From contig NZ_CAJUBK010000023.1 in NCBI RefSeq assembly GCF_910584465.1, positions 1-34,425 of the forward strand: a DNA stretch of 34,425 nucleotides. Direction: 5' to 3'. The stretch comes from an uncultured Oscillibacter sp. (GTDB taxonomy: Bacteria; Bacillota; Clostridia; Oscillospirales; Oscillospiraceae). The notes beneath the pieces were generated by a model. It worked only from the letters and a program-made list of their open reading frames with translations. It was not told where the DNA came from and did no database searches. Positions 8,344 through 16,911 of this stretch are shown piece after piece; position 1 is the first letter of the stretch; each line of letters begins with the position of its first letter. A program made the position numbers and the translations under genes.

Positions 8344-9752
8344 GCCTCCTCCTTCCCCTGGCGGGGGACCCGCACCGTCACGGTGGTCCCCGCGCCCTCC
8401 CGGCTGGACAGCGTCAGCCCGTAGGGCGGGCCGAACTGCAGCCGCAGCCGCTCGTGGACGGTCACCAGGCCGAAGCCCACCCGCTCCCCGTTGGCGATGG
8501 CCCGCTCCAGCTCCTCCAGCCGCGCCGCCGTCATGCCCGCGCCGTCGTCGGCGATCTGGAGGAGCACGTCCTCCCCCTCCCCCCGGCTGGTGATGCTGAT
8601 GCGGCCCTTGCCCCGCTTGAGCTTGATGCCGTGGTACAGGGCGTTCTCCACCAGGGGCTGGAGGGTCAGCTTGGGCAGCCGCGTCCCCCGGAGGGCGGGA
8701 TCGATCCGGATGGCGTAGTCCAGGATGTCCTGATACCGGGCCTGCTGGATCTGGAGGTAGCTGCGGACATGCTTCTCCTCCTCCTCCAGGGTGATGACGT
8801 CCTCTCCCCGGCTGAGGGAGTGGCGGAAGAAGCTGGACAGGTCGGAGACCATCTCCACCGCCGCCTGGGGCCGGTCCGCCTCGATGAGCCAGATGATGGT
8901 GTCCATGGTGTTGTACAGGAAATGGGGGTTTATTTGGGCCTGGAGCAGCGCCAGCTCCGTCTTGCGGAGGCTGGTCTGCTTCTGGGTGATCTCTTGGATC
9001 TGGGCGTTGATCCGGGCGATCATCTGCTCCATGCCCTCGCTGAGGGTGCGGATCTCGTAGGTCTCCGAGCGGACCGGCTCCCGGACCGTCAGGTCGCCGC
9101 CGATGACGTCCTCGGCCCGGCGGCTCAGGTCCACCACCGGCTGGGCGACGGAACGGCTCAGGTGGACGCTGTAGCGGGCCAGCAGCACGATCAGGACCGC
9201 GGACAGGAGCAGCACCAGCAGGATCTCCGCGGTGATCTGGCGGGAGATCTGCTGGCGCAGCAGGTTCAGCTGCACCGACTCGTAATAGAGGTAGTTGTAC
9301 ATGTACTCCTGGATCAGGGCGGTGAGGACGTAGATGTTGTTCTCCAGCTGCATCTGCCGGCTGTCATAGCTCTGGGTCTCCTCGATCTGATAGATCTTCC
9401 CCTCCAGGTTCTCGCACAGGTCCAGCACGCTGGTGACGGCCTGGAGGCTGTCCTTCTGGCTGGTGCTGCCCAGCAGGTCCTTGGCCAGGGCCTGGGCCGC
9501 CTGGACCTCCTGGATGGGCAGGCCCTCGGAATACCGGCTCTCGATGACGTAGTAATACATCTTGAGGTCGATGTTCTCCTTGAAATCCTGGTTGAACTCC
9601 GAGGCCGTGGTCACGTTGTAGAGGAGGTCTTTGTACTGGCCGTTGTAGACCAGCACCAGGGCCAGCGTCACTGCCAGCACCGCCGCCATGAAGCCGCAGG
9701 AGACCACCACCATGCGGCGCATCCGGCTCTGGATGGAATCCGGGCGGCTCAT
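8340..9752 (-). CDS. Sensor histidine kinase, YesM/LytS-type
   Basis: A 470-residue membrane sensor kinase. It has a transmembrane helix at about residues 13-36, an extracellular helical domain of about 140 residues, a second helix at about 174-192, and a HAMP linker to about 250. The His_kinase domain carries the phospho-acceptor His277 in NPHFLYN, an N-box QPLVENAL (365-372), DDGAGM (402-407) and GFGL (426-429). It overlaps the response regulator gene by four bases on one side and the binding lipoprotein gene by four on the other. This arrangement implies a sugar-bound lipoprotein sensed by the outer domain and phosphotransfer to the AraC-type regulator. Confidence 0.93.
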   Translation of the reverse strand: MSRPDSIQSRMRRMVVVSCGFMAAVLAVTLALVLVYNGQYKDLLYNVTTASEFNQDFKENIDLKMYYYVIESRYSEGLPIQEVQAAQALAKDLLGSTSQKDSLQAVTSVLDLCENLEGKIYQIEETQSYDSRQMQLENNIYVLTALIQEYMYNYLYYESVQLNLLRQQISRQITAEILLVLLLSAVLIVLLARYSVHLSRSVAQPVVDLSRRAEDVIGGDLTVREPVRSETYEIRTLSEGMEQMIARINAQIQEITQKQTSLRKTELALLQAQINPHFLYNTMDTIIWLIEADRPQAAVEMVSDLSSFFRHSLSRGEDVITLEEEEKHVRSYLQIQQARYQDILDYAIRIDPALRGTRLPKLTLQPLVENALYHGIKLKRGKGRISITSRGEGEDVLLQIADDGAGMTAARLEELERAIANGERVGFGLVTVHERLRLQFGPPYGLTLSSREGAGTTVTVRVPRQGKEEA

Positions 9753-11368
9753 GGGCGCTTCCCCCGGTAATCCCGGGGCGTGCAGCCCTGGGTCTTCTTG
9801 AACAGGAAGCTGAAATAATGGGGGTCCTTATAGCCCACCGCCGCCGCCACCTCGCCGGAGCGCTTGTCCGTAGAACGCAGCAGCTCCTTGGCCCGGTCCA
9901 TCCGCTTCCCGGTGACGTATTCGGTGAAGGTGGCCCCGATCTCCTGGCTGAACACCGCCGAGAGGTAGTTGGCAGAGATGTTCACCTCCCGGGCCACTTG
10001 GTTCAGGGACAGGGATTCCTCGGTAAAGTGGCTGTCGATATAGGACACCGCCTGCTTGAGGAGCTGGCGGCACTGGCTGCTGGACGCCTGGTCCCGCAGC
10101 TCCGCCATCCGCAGCAAAATGGCGGAGAAGTAGGCTTTCAGGTCCGCCGCCGTCACGTTCCGCCCCACCAGGTCCAGGCAGGTCAGCGGCGCGAAGGCCT
10201 CCCGCTGTCCGATCCCCAGGGAGGCGGCGAAGCGGGCCGCCGTGAAGCGGACCGAGAGCATGAGATACTGGCAGAAGGGCTTGGAGGACAGGGCCTCCTC
10301 CACACTGCGGATGTACTCGTCCACGAAGCTGGGGATCTCCTGGGCGCTGGCGCTCTGCATCACGCCCTGGAGGATGGCGGGGTCCACCTTCCCGGCGTCC
10401 AGCTGCTCCAGGTGGCTGTCCCCGCCGCCGGTGCCGGTGAGGAAGCTGACGGTGTCCGCCGTCAACACGTGCTGCTGGGGCAGGATGTGCCGGTAGGCCC
10501 AGAGGCGGGAGACCTCCTCGAAGCAGGCGGGCAGGGTGCTGAGCCGCTGGGTGGGGCGGCCGATGGCCACGTACCAGCTCTGCTCCGGGGCGCAGGCCGC
10601 GTACTGGCTCCGCACCGTCTCCACGCAGCGCCGGGCCAGCTCCTCCATCCGGGCGGTCTCGCCCTTGAGGAGCACGGCGTAGGTGGTCAGGTTCCAGCGC
10701 AGGAGGACGTATTCCGGGTACTTCAAAAGATGCTCCAGCAGCGCGTCCCGGAGGCGGGCCCCGGGCTCCGAGTAGGCCTCCGCCGAGGCGGAGGGCTCCG
10801 GCAGAACGGAGAAGAAGGCCAGGGCATAGCACTGGGCCCGCAGGTCGATGTCCAGCTTTGCCGCCGACTCGTAGATCTCCTGGACGGAGAGCTGGCCCGC
10901 CACCACCCGCTCGAAGAACACCCGGCGGGTGTACTGCTCGTACTCCTCCGCCTCCCGGTGGAACTGGGCCAGATAGCTCCGGTTGGCCCGCTCCCCCTCG
11001 ATCTTCTCCTTGAGCTCCGCCAATACGTCCAGCAGGGCCTTTTTCGTGATGGGCTTCAAGAGGTACCGGTCCACCCCGATGCTGATGGCCTGCCGGGCAT
11101 ACTCGAAGTCGTCATAGCCGGAGATGATGACGATCTTGATCTCCGGGAACTCCCGCCTCACCAGCTCGCTGAGGGCCAGCCCGTCCATGAAGGGCATCCG
11201 GATGTCGGTGATGAGCACGTCCGGCTTCACCTGGCGGATGAGGGGCAGGGCCATCTCCCCGTCCCCGGCCTCCCCGGCGAAAGAGTAGCCGTACTGGCCC
11301 CAGGGGACGGTGTCCCGCAGGGTCTCCCGGATGATGCTCTCGTCCTCGACCAAAAATACGCGCAGCAT
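9749..11368 (-). CDS. Response regulator, YesN-type (receiver plus AraC helix-turn-helix)
   Basis: A 539-residue cytoplasmic regulator. The receiver domain occupies residues 1-120, with acidic pair E8/D9, phospho-acceptor D55 (LITDIRMP) and K105 (YLLKPIT). A long middle region follows without clear motifs. A C-terminal AraC/XylS DNA-binding domain spans about 435-539, with SLNQVAREVNISANYLS and the closing GYKDPHYFSFLFKK block. It is the first gene of the three-gene sensor operon. Its target is unknown; a sugar-uptake operon such as the importer at 1-5582 is the obvious candidate. Confidence 0.94.
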   Translation of the reverse strand: MLRVFLVEDESIIRETLRDTVPWGQYGYSFAGEAGDGEMALPLIRQVKPDVLITDIRMPFMDGLALSELVRREFPEIKIVIISGYDDFEYARQAISIGVDRYLLKPITKKALLDVLAELKEKIEGERANRSYLAQFHREAEEYEQYTRRVFFERVVAGQLSVQEIYESAAKLDIDLRAQCYALAFFSVLPEPSASAEAYSEPGARLRDALLEHLLKYPEYVLLRWNLTTYAVLLKGETARMEELARRCVETVRSQYAACAPEQSWYVAIGRPTQRLSTLPACFEEVSRLWAYRHILPQQHVLTADTVSFLTGTGGGDSHLEQLDAGKVDPAILQGVMQSASAQEIPSFVDEYIRSVEEALSSKPFCQYLMLSVRFTAARFAASLGIGQREAFAPLTCLDLVGRNVTAADLKAYFSAILLRMAELRDQASSSQCRQLLKQAVSYIDSHFTEESLSLNQVAREVNISANYLSAVFSQEIGATFTEYVTGKRMDRAKELLRSTDKRSGEVAAAVGYKDPHYFSFLFKKTQGCTPRDYRGKRP

Positions 11369-11419
11369 GATGCTCCCCCCTCCCCGCCGCAGCTCCGCAC
11401 GGCCCCGGCCGTTTTATTT

Positions 11420-11428
11420 AGGATATCA
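11420..11428 (-). promoter_or_regulatory. Candidate extended -10 promoter of the sensor operon
   Basis: Minus strand TGA then TATCCT (11425-11420), an extended -10-like element about 50 bp before the ATG at 11366-11368. No convincing -35 is present. It lies in a local AT-rich patch (11411-11460). Confidence 0.35.
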
Positions 11429-11697
11429 CACTCCGGCAGAAAATTCTACAAAAGATTTCGCCGGGGGGATGCCAGAGGGGGCCCCCGCCATCCCCGGGGC
11501 ACCGGTGGCCCCCAGCCGGCGCCGGGACCGCGTCCATGGCCGGGGGCCGGGCGGCAGAGGACGCAGAGGGCTTTCGGGCCATGGGGCCCCGCCCCCGGCA
11601 TGACGCCCCGCACACGCGGCGCCGCACCGGGCAAAGCGCGGCACGGCCTTCCGGAGCGGGAGCTCCCCCAGCGCGCGGGCCTCCGCCGCTGATGGAG

Positions 11698-11730
11698 CAG
11701 GCCCCGGCAGATATCGTCTGCCGGGGCCTG
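11698..11730 (-). terminator. Perfect stem-loop at the end of the polysaccharide operon
   Basis: 14-bp perfect arms (11698-11711 and 11717-11730) with a 5-nt loop, 32 bp after the stop of the last polysaccharide gene. No U-run follows on either strand, so it may be a weak or Rho-assisted end, an RNA-stabilising hairpin, or a protein site. Confidence 0.45.
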
Positions 11731-11762
11731 CCGCCGCTTTGTCAAATATCCAAGCCCCATCC

Positions 11763-12890
11763 TCAACGGGGCGCCTGCCGATCCCCGCAGATCTCCTCCA
11801 GGATCTCCTTCGAGGCGCAGATCGGACCGCGCATCCGATCGTAACACGTAGGATCGAGCCGATATACCCCCTTTCGATCCGGGACGGCCACGCCGTCCAG
11901 CAGCGAGGCGATCCTCTCGTTATAAGCGGAGTGCGGCACGATCGCGGCCCTTTTCCGCCCAATGATCGAAAACGCCGTCCCGTGGAACGAGTTGGTCACC
12001 ACGCAGCTGGCGGCGAACAGATAGGACAGGAAATCGAGGGGCCCCTTCCTTGGGATATCGATATCCACAGGCAGCGCATCCTCGAGATCGTCGAACTTTG
12101 CGACCTTCAGGGCCGGATCCGACCGTTTCAGCGCCTCCACCTGAGCAGCGATCTCTTCATTGGCCTCCATACGGTAGACGAAGATGTAGGGATCTTTCCA
12201 CCTGACCGGATAGGTCAGATCCCGCCATCTTCCCGGATCGACCAGGAAGACCGGATCGAGCACATGGACCGCCTGTCTCCCGGCCGCCTCTCGGACGATC
12301 CCTACCGCGCTCTTTTCTCGGACGGAGATGATATGGAAATCGCTCAGCGCCTCTTTCAGGACGTCCTGATACGGACGGTCTACAAAAGCCCTCCCGAAGG
12401 AGGCCCCGTAGGAATCCTTCTCTCCCGCCTTCACGAAATCGAGGAGGTACGCCTTCGGCGTCCCGGAGAGCGCCGGGTTCCACACCTGGTCGCTCCCGGT
12501 GATGAAGACCGCATCTTCCCCGGAAAACGCTTCCAGCTCCTCCTCGGTATGATAGCGCTCCGGGGTGAGCGGGAGGCGGTCCTCCAGGAACCTGCAAAAG
12601 CTGGAGACCGTGCTGCCTCCCACGATATAGGGGCGCTTGTCCTTGTCGGGGAGGTATTTGACCGCCCGATAGGCCAGACGCGCCCATCCGGAGAGGTCCC
12701 TCCTGCGCCTTTGGATCCAAGAGGGCGCGCAGCCCCTCTCGATCCCTTCGTCCCGCACCTTCTCCGGCCTGTAATCGATCACTTCAACGCTCCGGCCGCT
12801 GCTCCGGATGGTCTCGGCCAGCGCGAAGCACTGCAGCATCGCGCCGACATTGTACGCGCAGTGGTACGTCAGGATATAGATCTTCTTCAT
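11763..12890 (-). CDS. Polysaccharide pyruvyl transferase family protein (second copy)
   Basis: A 375-residue protein of the polysaccharide pyruvyl transferase family, whose members add pyruvate ketals to sugars of surface polymers using phosphoenolpyruvate. Visible family features are the N-terminal LTYHCAYNVGAMLQCFAL, the FITGSDQVWNPAL segment near residue 125, and the C-terminal VVTNSFHGTAFSII. This is the WcaK/GumL-like subgroup often found beside FrhB-like proteins. The ATG at 12888-12890 overlaps the flippase stop (ATGA), so it is the last, coupled gene of the locus. A distant paralogue is at 16901-18106. The acceptor sugar is unknown. Confidence 0.85.
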   Translation of the reverse strand: MKKIYILTYHCAYNVGAMLQCFALAETIRSSGRSVEVIDYRPEKVRDEGIERGCAPSWIQRRRRDLSGWARLAYRAVKYLPDKDKRPYIVGGSTVSSFCRFLEDRLPLTPERYHTEEELEAFSGEDAVFITGSDQVWNPALSGTPKAYLLDFVKAGEKDSYGASFGRAFVDRPYQDVLKEALSDFHIISVREKSAVGIVREAAGRQAVHVLDPVFLVDPGRWRDLTYPVRWKDPYIFVYRMEANEEIAAQVEALKRSDPALKVAKFDDLEDALPVDIDIPRKGPLDFLSYLFAASCVVTNSFHGTAFSIIGRKRAAIVPHSAYNERIASLLDGVAVPDRKGVYRLDPTCYDRMRGPICASKEILEEICGDRQAPR

Positions 12891-14449
12891 GTCTCCCCTC
12901 CGTCCGCTCCGCCCTTCCTGCGCAGGACCACCCCGACGAGCTGCAGGATATACCGCATGCTCTCGCTCCTCGCGTACAGGCAGGCATAGGTCCCGTTCAC
13001 CACGATCGTGACCATCACGGCCCCCAGGAAAATCGCCGGCATCCCCTCCAGCCTTATGAAGAGGTACAGCCGGCCGCACACGGCCGCCAGGACGAACAGG
13101 AGCGCCCAATGGGAAACATACCCGAGGAAATACCGTTTCAGACTGCCGCCCTTCAGGGCGTATTTGTAAACGATATAAGGGTCGTACCAGACATACGTGC
13201 ACAGCTTGGCGAGGGCCGTCCCGACGGCGACGCCGACCATGCCGTACGCCCGGATCAGGACGACGGAGAAGACGACGTTCAGGACGCTCATCGCCAGAGG
13301 CCGGAGCTTCCCGTGCCAGAACAGGCCCGTCGCGTCTCTCGTGAGGCTGCAGGGCCTTTGGAAATTCGTGAGCGTGATGCTGACGACCAGCGCCACCACC
13401 ATGGATCGGTCCAGGAGGTATCCCCGGCCGAACACGGTCTGGATCAAGGGGTCGAACAGCACCAGCAGGCCCACCGCGAGATACGTCGCCAGCCAATGAT
13501 AGATGAGCTGGAGCGCATGGAAGACCTGGAGGCGTTTTTGCCCATCTCCCGTCACCATCAGGTTCCCCAGGGACGGCGTGATCGTCCCGAGCACGTTGGA
13601 GAACAGCTTGTCGGAATAGGAGATGACCAAATGGTAGTTCGAATAGAGCCCGACGGCGACGATGCCGAAAAACCTCGAGATGAGCAGGGTGTCGATGGTC
13701 GTCGCCAGCACGGTGCCCAGCTTATACAGCAAAAGGGCGAAGGTGTCCTTCCTGATGGCGCGGATGTGCGCGGCGTCGAGCTTCTCCGCCTTCTCACGCA
13801 GATAGGGGTACTCCCTCCCCGCCAGGATGGTCAGGGACAGGTCGTTGAGCAGCGTGACCGCGATCCCCGCCGCCATGTAGAGGATATAGTCCCTCTTCGC
13901 GGCCAGCAGGAAGATCTGCACGGCCGAGCGCAGGAACGAAGCGCAGATGCCCCAGCGCTGGATGACATGGCCCCGCTGGTCCGCAGAGAAGACGCTGTAT
14001 CGAAAGCTGAAAAAATAGGAGAGCGCGGTCTGCGCCACGGACAAAACATAGATGGTCAGGAATTCCGGGTATGGGATGCTGGGGCGCTCTTTGATGAACA
14101 GGTCCAAAAAGGGGATCAGGCAGAGCCCCAGGACCAAGATCGCGGTCCCGATGCACAGATAGACCGCCCTGTAGAACCGGACGAGGGACTTAATCTGCTC
14201 CACATCGTCTTTCGCCAGGGGCCCGTACATGCTGTAAACGATCGCCGTGCCGGCCCCCAGCTCGGCCAGCGAGAGGATCGTCAGGATATTGGTGAACAGG
14301 CCGCTGATGCCAAGATATTCGGCGGTCAGGTATCTCACGAAATAATACCGGACCACGAAGGCGAGGAGCGCCCCGGACAGCTCGAAAAGCATCGCGGACA
14401 GGGCGTTCCTCGAAAAGTTCACAGAGCGTGGATCCTTGTCTGGCCTCAT
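12887..14449 (-). CDS. Repeat-unit flippase, Wzx-like (MATE/MOP superfamily)
   Basis: A 520-residue integral membrane protein with about twelve to fourteen hydrophobic segments, matching Wzx/RfbX polysaccharide flippases that move undecaprenyl-linked repeat units across the membrane. The N-terminus SRNALSAMLFELSGALLAFVVRYYF and the block LAELGAGTAIVYSMYGPLA are typical of the group. The ATG at 14447-14449 is preferred over one at 14461 because GGAGGG lies 5 bp upstream. It ends in an ATGA overlap with the second pyruvyl transferase gene. It works with the polymerase at 23833 and the co-polymerase at 19354. Confidence 0.9.
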   Translation of the reverse strand: MRPDKDPRSVNFSRNALSAMLFELSGALLAFVVRYYFVRYLTAEYLGISGLFTNILTILSLAELGAGTAIVYSMYGPLAKDDVEQIKSLVRFYRAVYLCIGTAILVLGLCLIPFLDLFIKERPSIPYPEFLTIYVLSVAQTALSYFFSFRYSVFSADQRGHVIQRWGICASFLRSAVQIFLLAAKRDYILYMAAGIAVTLLNDLSLTILAGREYPYLREKAEKLDAAHIRAIRKDTFALLLYKLGTVLATTIDTLLISRFFGIVAVGLYSNYHLVISYSDKLFSNVLGTITPSLGNLMVTGDGQKRLQVFHALQLIYHWLATYLAVGLLVLFDPLIQTVFGRGYLLDRSMVVALVVSITLTNFQRPCSLTRDATGLFWHGKLRPLAMSVLNVVFSVVLIRAYGMVGVAVGTALAKLCTYVWYDPYIVYKYALKGGSLKRYFLGYVSHWALLFVLAAVCGRLYLFIRLEGMPAIFLGAVMVTIVVNGTYACLYARSESMRYILQLVGVVLRRKGGADGGET

Positions 14450-14485
14450 ATCGCCCTCCATCCGGCGCCCGCCAGGGGCCCGGGA

Positions 14486-15712
14486 TCAGACCGGCCCATC
14501 GAACTGCGGCCCTCTCCCCGTTTTCCTGGACCGGGCCCGCAGGCGTCTGCCGATCTTATAGAAAAGTTTCTTGGCCTTCCCGGCATCCCCGTATAGGACG
14601 GCATGGATCTCCCGGATCGACAGGCCGCGCTCATAAAGGTCGTAAAAGGCCACCCGCTGGCTGGGATCCCCGGCAGCGCCGGGACCCTGGAACAGGCATA
14701 TGGAATCGACGGTATGCAACTGCAGCTGCGTCGCCTCGACCGCCCCTTCAATCGACTGCCACCATCTCCGCCCCTGCTCGGTATTGACCGTGATCAGCGA
14801 CATCCCCCGATCGTCGGCGGCTGTGACGGGATCCCCCGCCAAATCCAGGGCGGCTTTTTCAACGAAATAATCTCCCAGGGAGATGTCGGCGACGCGGGGC
14901 AGCCGCTCGAACCGGCAGGCATAGCATGTGTTGCGCAGATCGGCGATATAGAAGGAGAAGAGCCGGTTGACGATATCATCCTCCGGCTCTGCGGTCACGC
15001 TGGTGCCGTCGTCGAAGACCGTCGTGAACTGGGCCGGCTTCCACCCCTTGCTCTTGTCCCTGTAATATCGGACCACCCGTTTCCCGGTCTCCCGCTCCTT
15101 GCTCTCGATACAGCGCCTCAGGGCCAGCGGCGTCGGCACGCCGTGGCAGATCAGGTCGCAGGTCAGCAGCTCGCCCCGCTCTTCCGGCCCCAGGTAGGAC
15201 AGCAGCCCCGCGATCTGGCAGGGCGTGCCGGAAAACAGCACGAGCCCGCCCTGGCGGAGCAGCCCCCTGGCCTCGGAATAGCAGCGCCCCACGTCGCTTT
15301 GCAGGTACTTGGACCCCTGCATCCGATGGAGCTCCTCCTCCGAGCGGGCGGCACAGTGGCGGACTTCATCGAACCGTTCGCCCCATACCGCGCCGAAGAC
15401 GGTCCCGCCGCGGTGCAGGACCGCCCTCGCCAGTTCGAAAAAGATCCCGCCTGAGGAGCTGACGGCCAATACGTCCTCGTCCCTGCTGCGGGCGGCGTAG
15501 GCCAGGGGCTGTCTCAGGATATCGCCCTTCACGCTGAGATCTAGATACGGGCACGCCCTCTCGCAGGCCCCACAGTCCACGCACCGGGCCGCATCGACCA
15601 CCGGATACCGGAAGCCGTCCTTGGCCTCCCGCATGGTGATGCACTGCGTCGGGCAGGCATCGCTGCACGCGCCGCATCCGCAGCATCGGTCGTCCCTCGT
15701 GATATGGATCAT
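14486..15712 (-). CDS. FrhB-like iron-sulfur protein (F420 hydrogenase beta-subunit family), copy 2
   Basis: A 408-residue protein. An N-terminal double ferredoxin domain has CCGCGACSDACP and CVDCGACERACP (residues 10-55), which should hold two [4Fe-4S] clusters. An FrhB_FdhB-type N and C domain follows (VSSSGGIFFELARAVL, LFSGTPCQIAGLLSYL, LTCDLICHGVPTPL, ISLGDYF). True FrhB uses F420 and flavin; in polysaccharide loci the family function is unsettled, and this organism type is not known to make F420. Its start overlaps the stop of the sister gene by four bases. A redox step on a sugar or on its pyruvyl group is possible, but that is inference. Confidence 0.85.
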   Translation of the reverse strand: MIHITRDDRCCGCGACSDACPTQCITMREAKDGFRYPVVDAARCVDCGACERACPYLDLSVKGDILRQPLAYAARSRDEDVLAVSSSGGIFFELARAVLHRGGTVFGAVWGERFDEVRHCAARSEEELHRMQGSKYLQSDVGRCYSEARGLLRQGGLVLFSGTPCQIAGLLSYLGPEERGELLTCDLICHGVPTPLALRRCIESKERETGKRVVRYYRDKSKGWKPAQFTTVFDDGTSVTAEPEDDIVNRLFSFYIADLRNTCYACRFERLPRVADISLGDYFVEKAALDLAGDPVTAADDRGMSLITVNTEQGRRWWQSIEGAVEATQLQLHTVDSICLFQGPGAAGDPSQRVAFYDLYERGLSIREIHAVLYGDAGKAKKLFYKIGRRLRARSRKTGRGPQFDGPV

Positions 15713-16911
15713 ATCGTCCTCCTGTCATGTCCGATGATGCGCCGCTCCACCTTCCTCCGAAGGCGGCAGACGGCTTTACACAGGCGGTCCCACAGGGAGC
15801 GCCTGCCATAGCCGGTGTATCGCTTCACCACGGATGGGAAGCCTCCCCTGCCGTACTGTCTCCAAAACTCCTCCCGGTCTCCCGGCAGGGCGGAGGGCGC
15901 CTGCAGGCTGGGCTGTGAACAGCCGGCGGCGCCACTCTCCCGGACCTCCAGATCCCGGCGGACGCGGTCGAACGCCTGCCGCCCTTTGCCGGTGTCCACC
16001 AGGACGAGGGAGACCCCCTCGTCGTCGCTGAACTCCGGCAGGCTGTCCTCGATGCCCCAGAAGTCCCCGATCGTGATGTCCCCGACCCGGCGCATACTGG
16101 CATAAGGGCACACCGAGCAGGACGGGCGCAGTGTATAATGGCTGAAGAACAGCTGTGAATAGGGGTTCGTCCCGTGATCTTCCGAGAGGACGGATCCGTC
16201 CGTCCTCTCGACGCGGAGCTCAGAGCGCCGCCACCCGCGGGCCTTGTCCCGGAAGCTCACGGACGCGATCCCGGCGTCTCCCCGGACGCTCTCCAGGTAA
16301 TCCCTCCAGACCAGCGGGCTGGCCACCCCGTGGCAGACCAGGTCGCAGGTGAGGAGCCCCGCCGTATCGGCCTGATGATGCTCCATATAGCTCTGCAGCC
16401 CGGCGATCTGGCAGGGCGTCCCGCTGAAGAGGACCGCCCTGCCCTCCGCCAGGTCCGACCGGACGCGCCCATAGACGCCGCCAAGATCGCTCTGCACGTA
16501 CTTCGCCCCCATGAAGGCACGGCATCCCTCCAGGTCCTCCGCGCGGTCGTGGATCACGGCGTGGCCGGGGCCGAACCGGGCGCCGTACACGACCCCTCCC
16601 CGAGAAACGGTATCCCGGCAAAGCGCCATGAACACGCCCCCGCTCGAGCTCCGGCGGCGGATCTGCGGCTCCTTGTTCTTGGCGGCGCAGACCTCCAGCG
16701 GCAATGTCCCCCGCGTTTGCAGTCCATTCGCTGCGTATATACGGAACTTGCAGCTTTTTTGACAGACATCGCAGTGGGTGCAGCGCGTGCTGTCCACGAC
16801 GGGGTATAAGAAGCCCTCCCGATCCGGCTCCATGGTGATGGCTCCGGCAGGACATGCCTCGGCGCATACGCCGCACCCGCAGCAAGGTCCCTCCCGCTCC
16901 CTATCGATCAT
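15709..16911 (-). CDS. FrhB-like iron-sulfur protein, copy 1
   Basis: A 400-residue paralogue of the next gene. Two ferredoxin motifs, CCGCGVCAEACP and CTHCDVCQKSC, are followed by the same landmarks: RSSSGGVFMALCRD, LFSGTPCQIAGLQSYM, LTCDLVCHGVASPL, ITIGDFWGIED. The last residues are basic. The ATG at 16909-16911 is preferred over an in-frame TTG two codons upstream, since GGGAGGTG lies about 7 bp before it. It overlaps the end of the pyruvyl transferase gene by 11 bp. The tandem arrangement with that gene suggests a shared reaction or complex; the reaction is unknown. Confidence 0.85.
   Translation of the reverse strand: MIDREREGPCCGCGVCAEACPAGAITMEPDREGFLYPVVDSTRCTHCDVCQKSCKFRIYAANGLQTRGTLPLEVCAAKNKEPQIRRRSSSGGVFMALCRDTVSRGGVVYGARFGPGHAVIHDRAEDLEGCRAFMGAKYVQSDLGGVYGRVRSDLAEGRAVLFSGTPCQIAGLQSYMEHHQADTAGLLTCDLVCHGVASPLVWRDYLESVRGDAGIASVSFRDKARGWRRSELRVERTDGSVLSEDHGTNPYSQLFFSHYTLRPSCSVCPYASMRRVGDITIGDFWGIEDSLPEFSDDEGVSLVLVDTGKGRQAFDRVRRDLEVRESGAAGCSQPSLQAPSALPGDREEFWRQYGRGGFPSVVKRYTGYGRRSLWDRLCKAVCRLRRKVERRIIGHDRRTI

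Larger units (their letters stand above)
11369..11762. other. GC-rich intergenic region between polysaccharide operon and sensor operon
   Basis: A 394-bp gap with no supported gene. The 11369-11450 part is the likely control region of the sensor operon. The 11460-11690 part is very GC-rich with short palindromes (for example around 11580-11593); open frames there have no motif and look like chance. A perfect hairpin at 11698-11730 is listed separately. Confidence 0.6.

Noticed and set aside
11426..11962. Open frames in the GC-rich gap after the polysaccharide operon.
   Set aside because: No motifs, Arg/Ala/Pro/Gly-rich, overlapping the last pyruvyl transferase gene in another frame.
12891..13496. 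Long upstream extension of the last pyruvyl transferase.
   Set aside because: It lies entirely over the flippase gene in another frame; the ATG at 12890 overlaps the flippase stop as ATGA.
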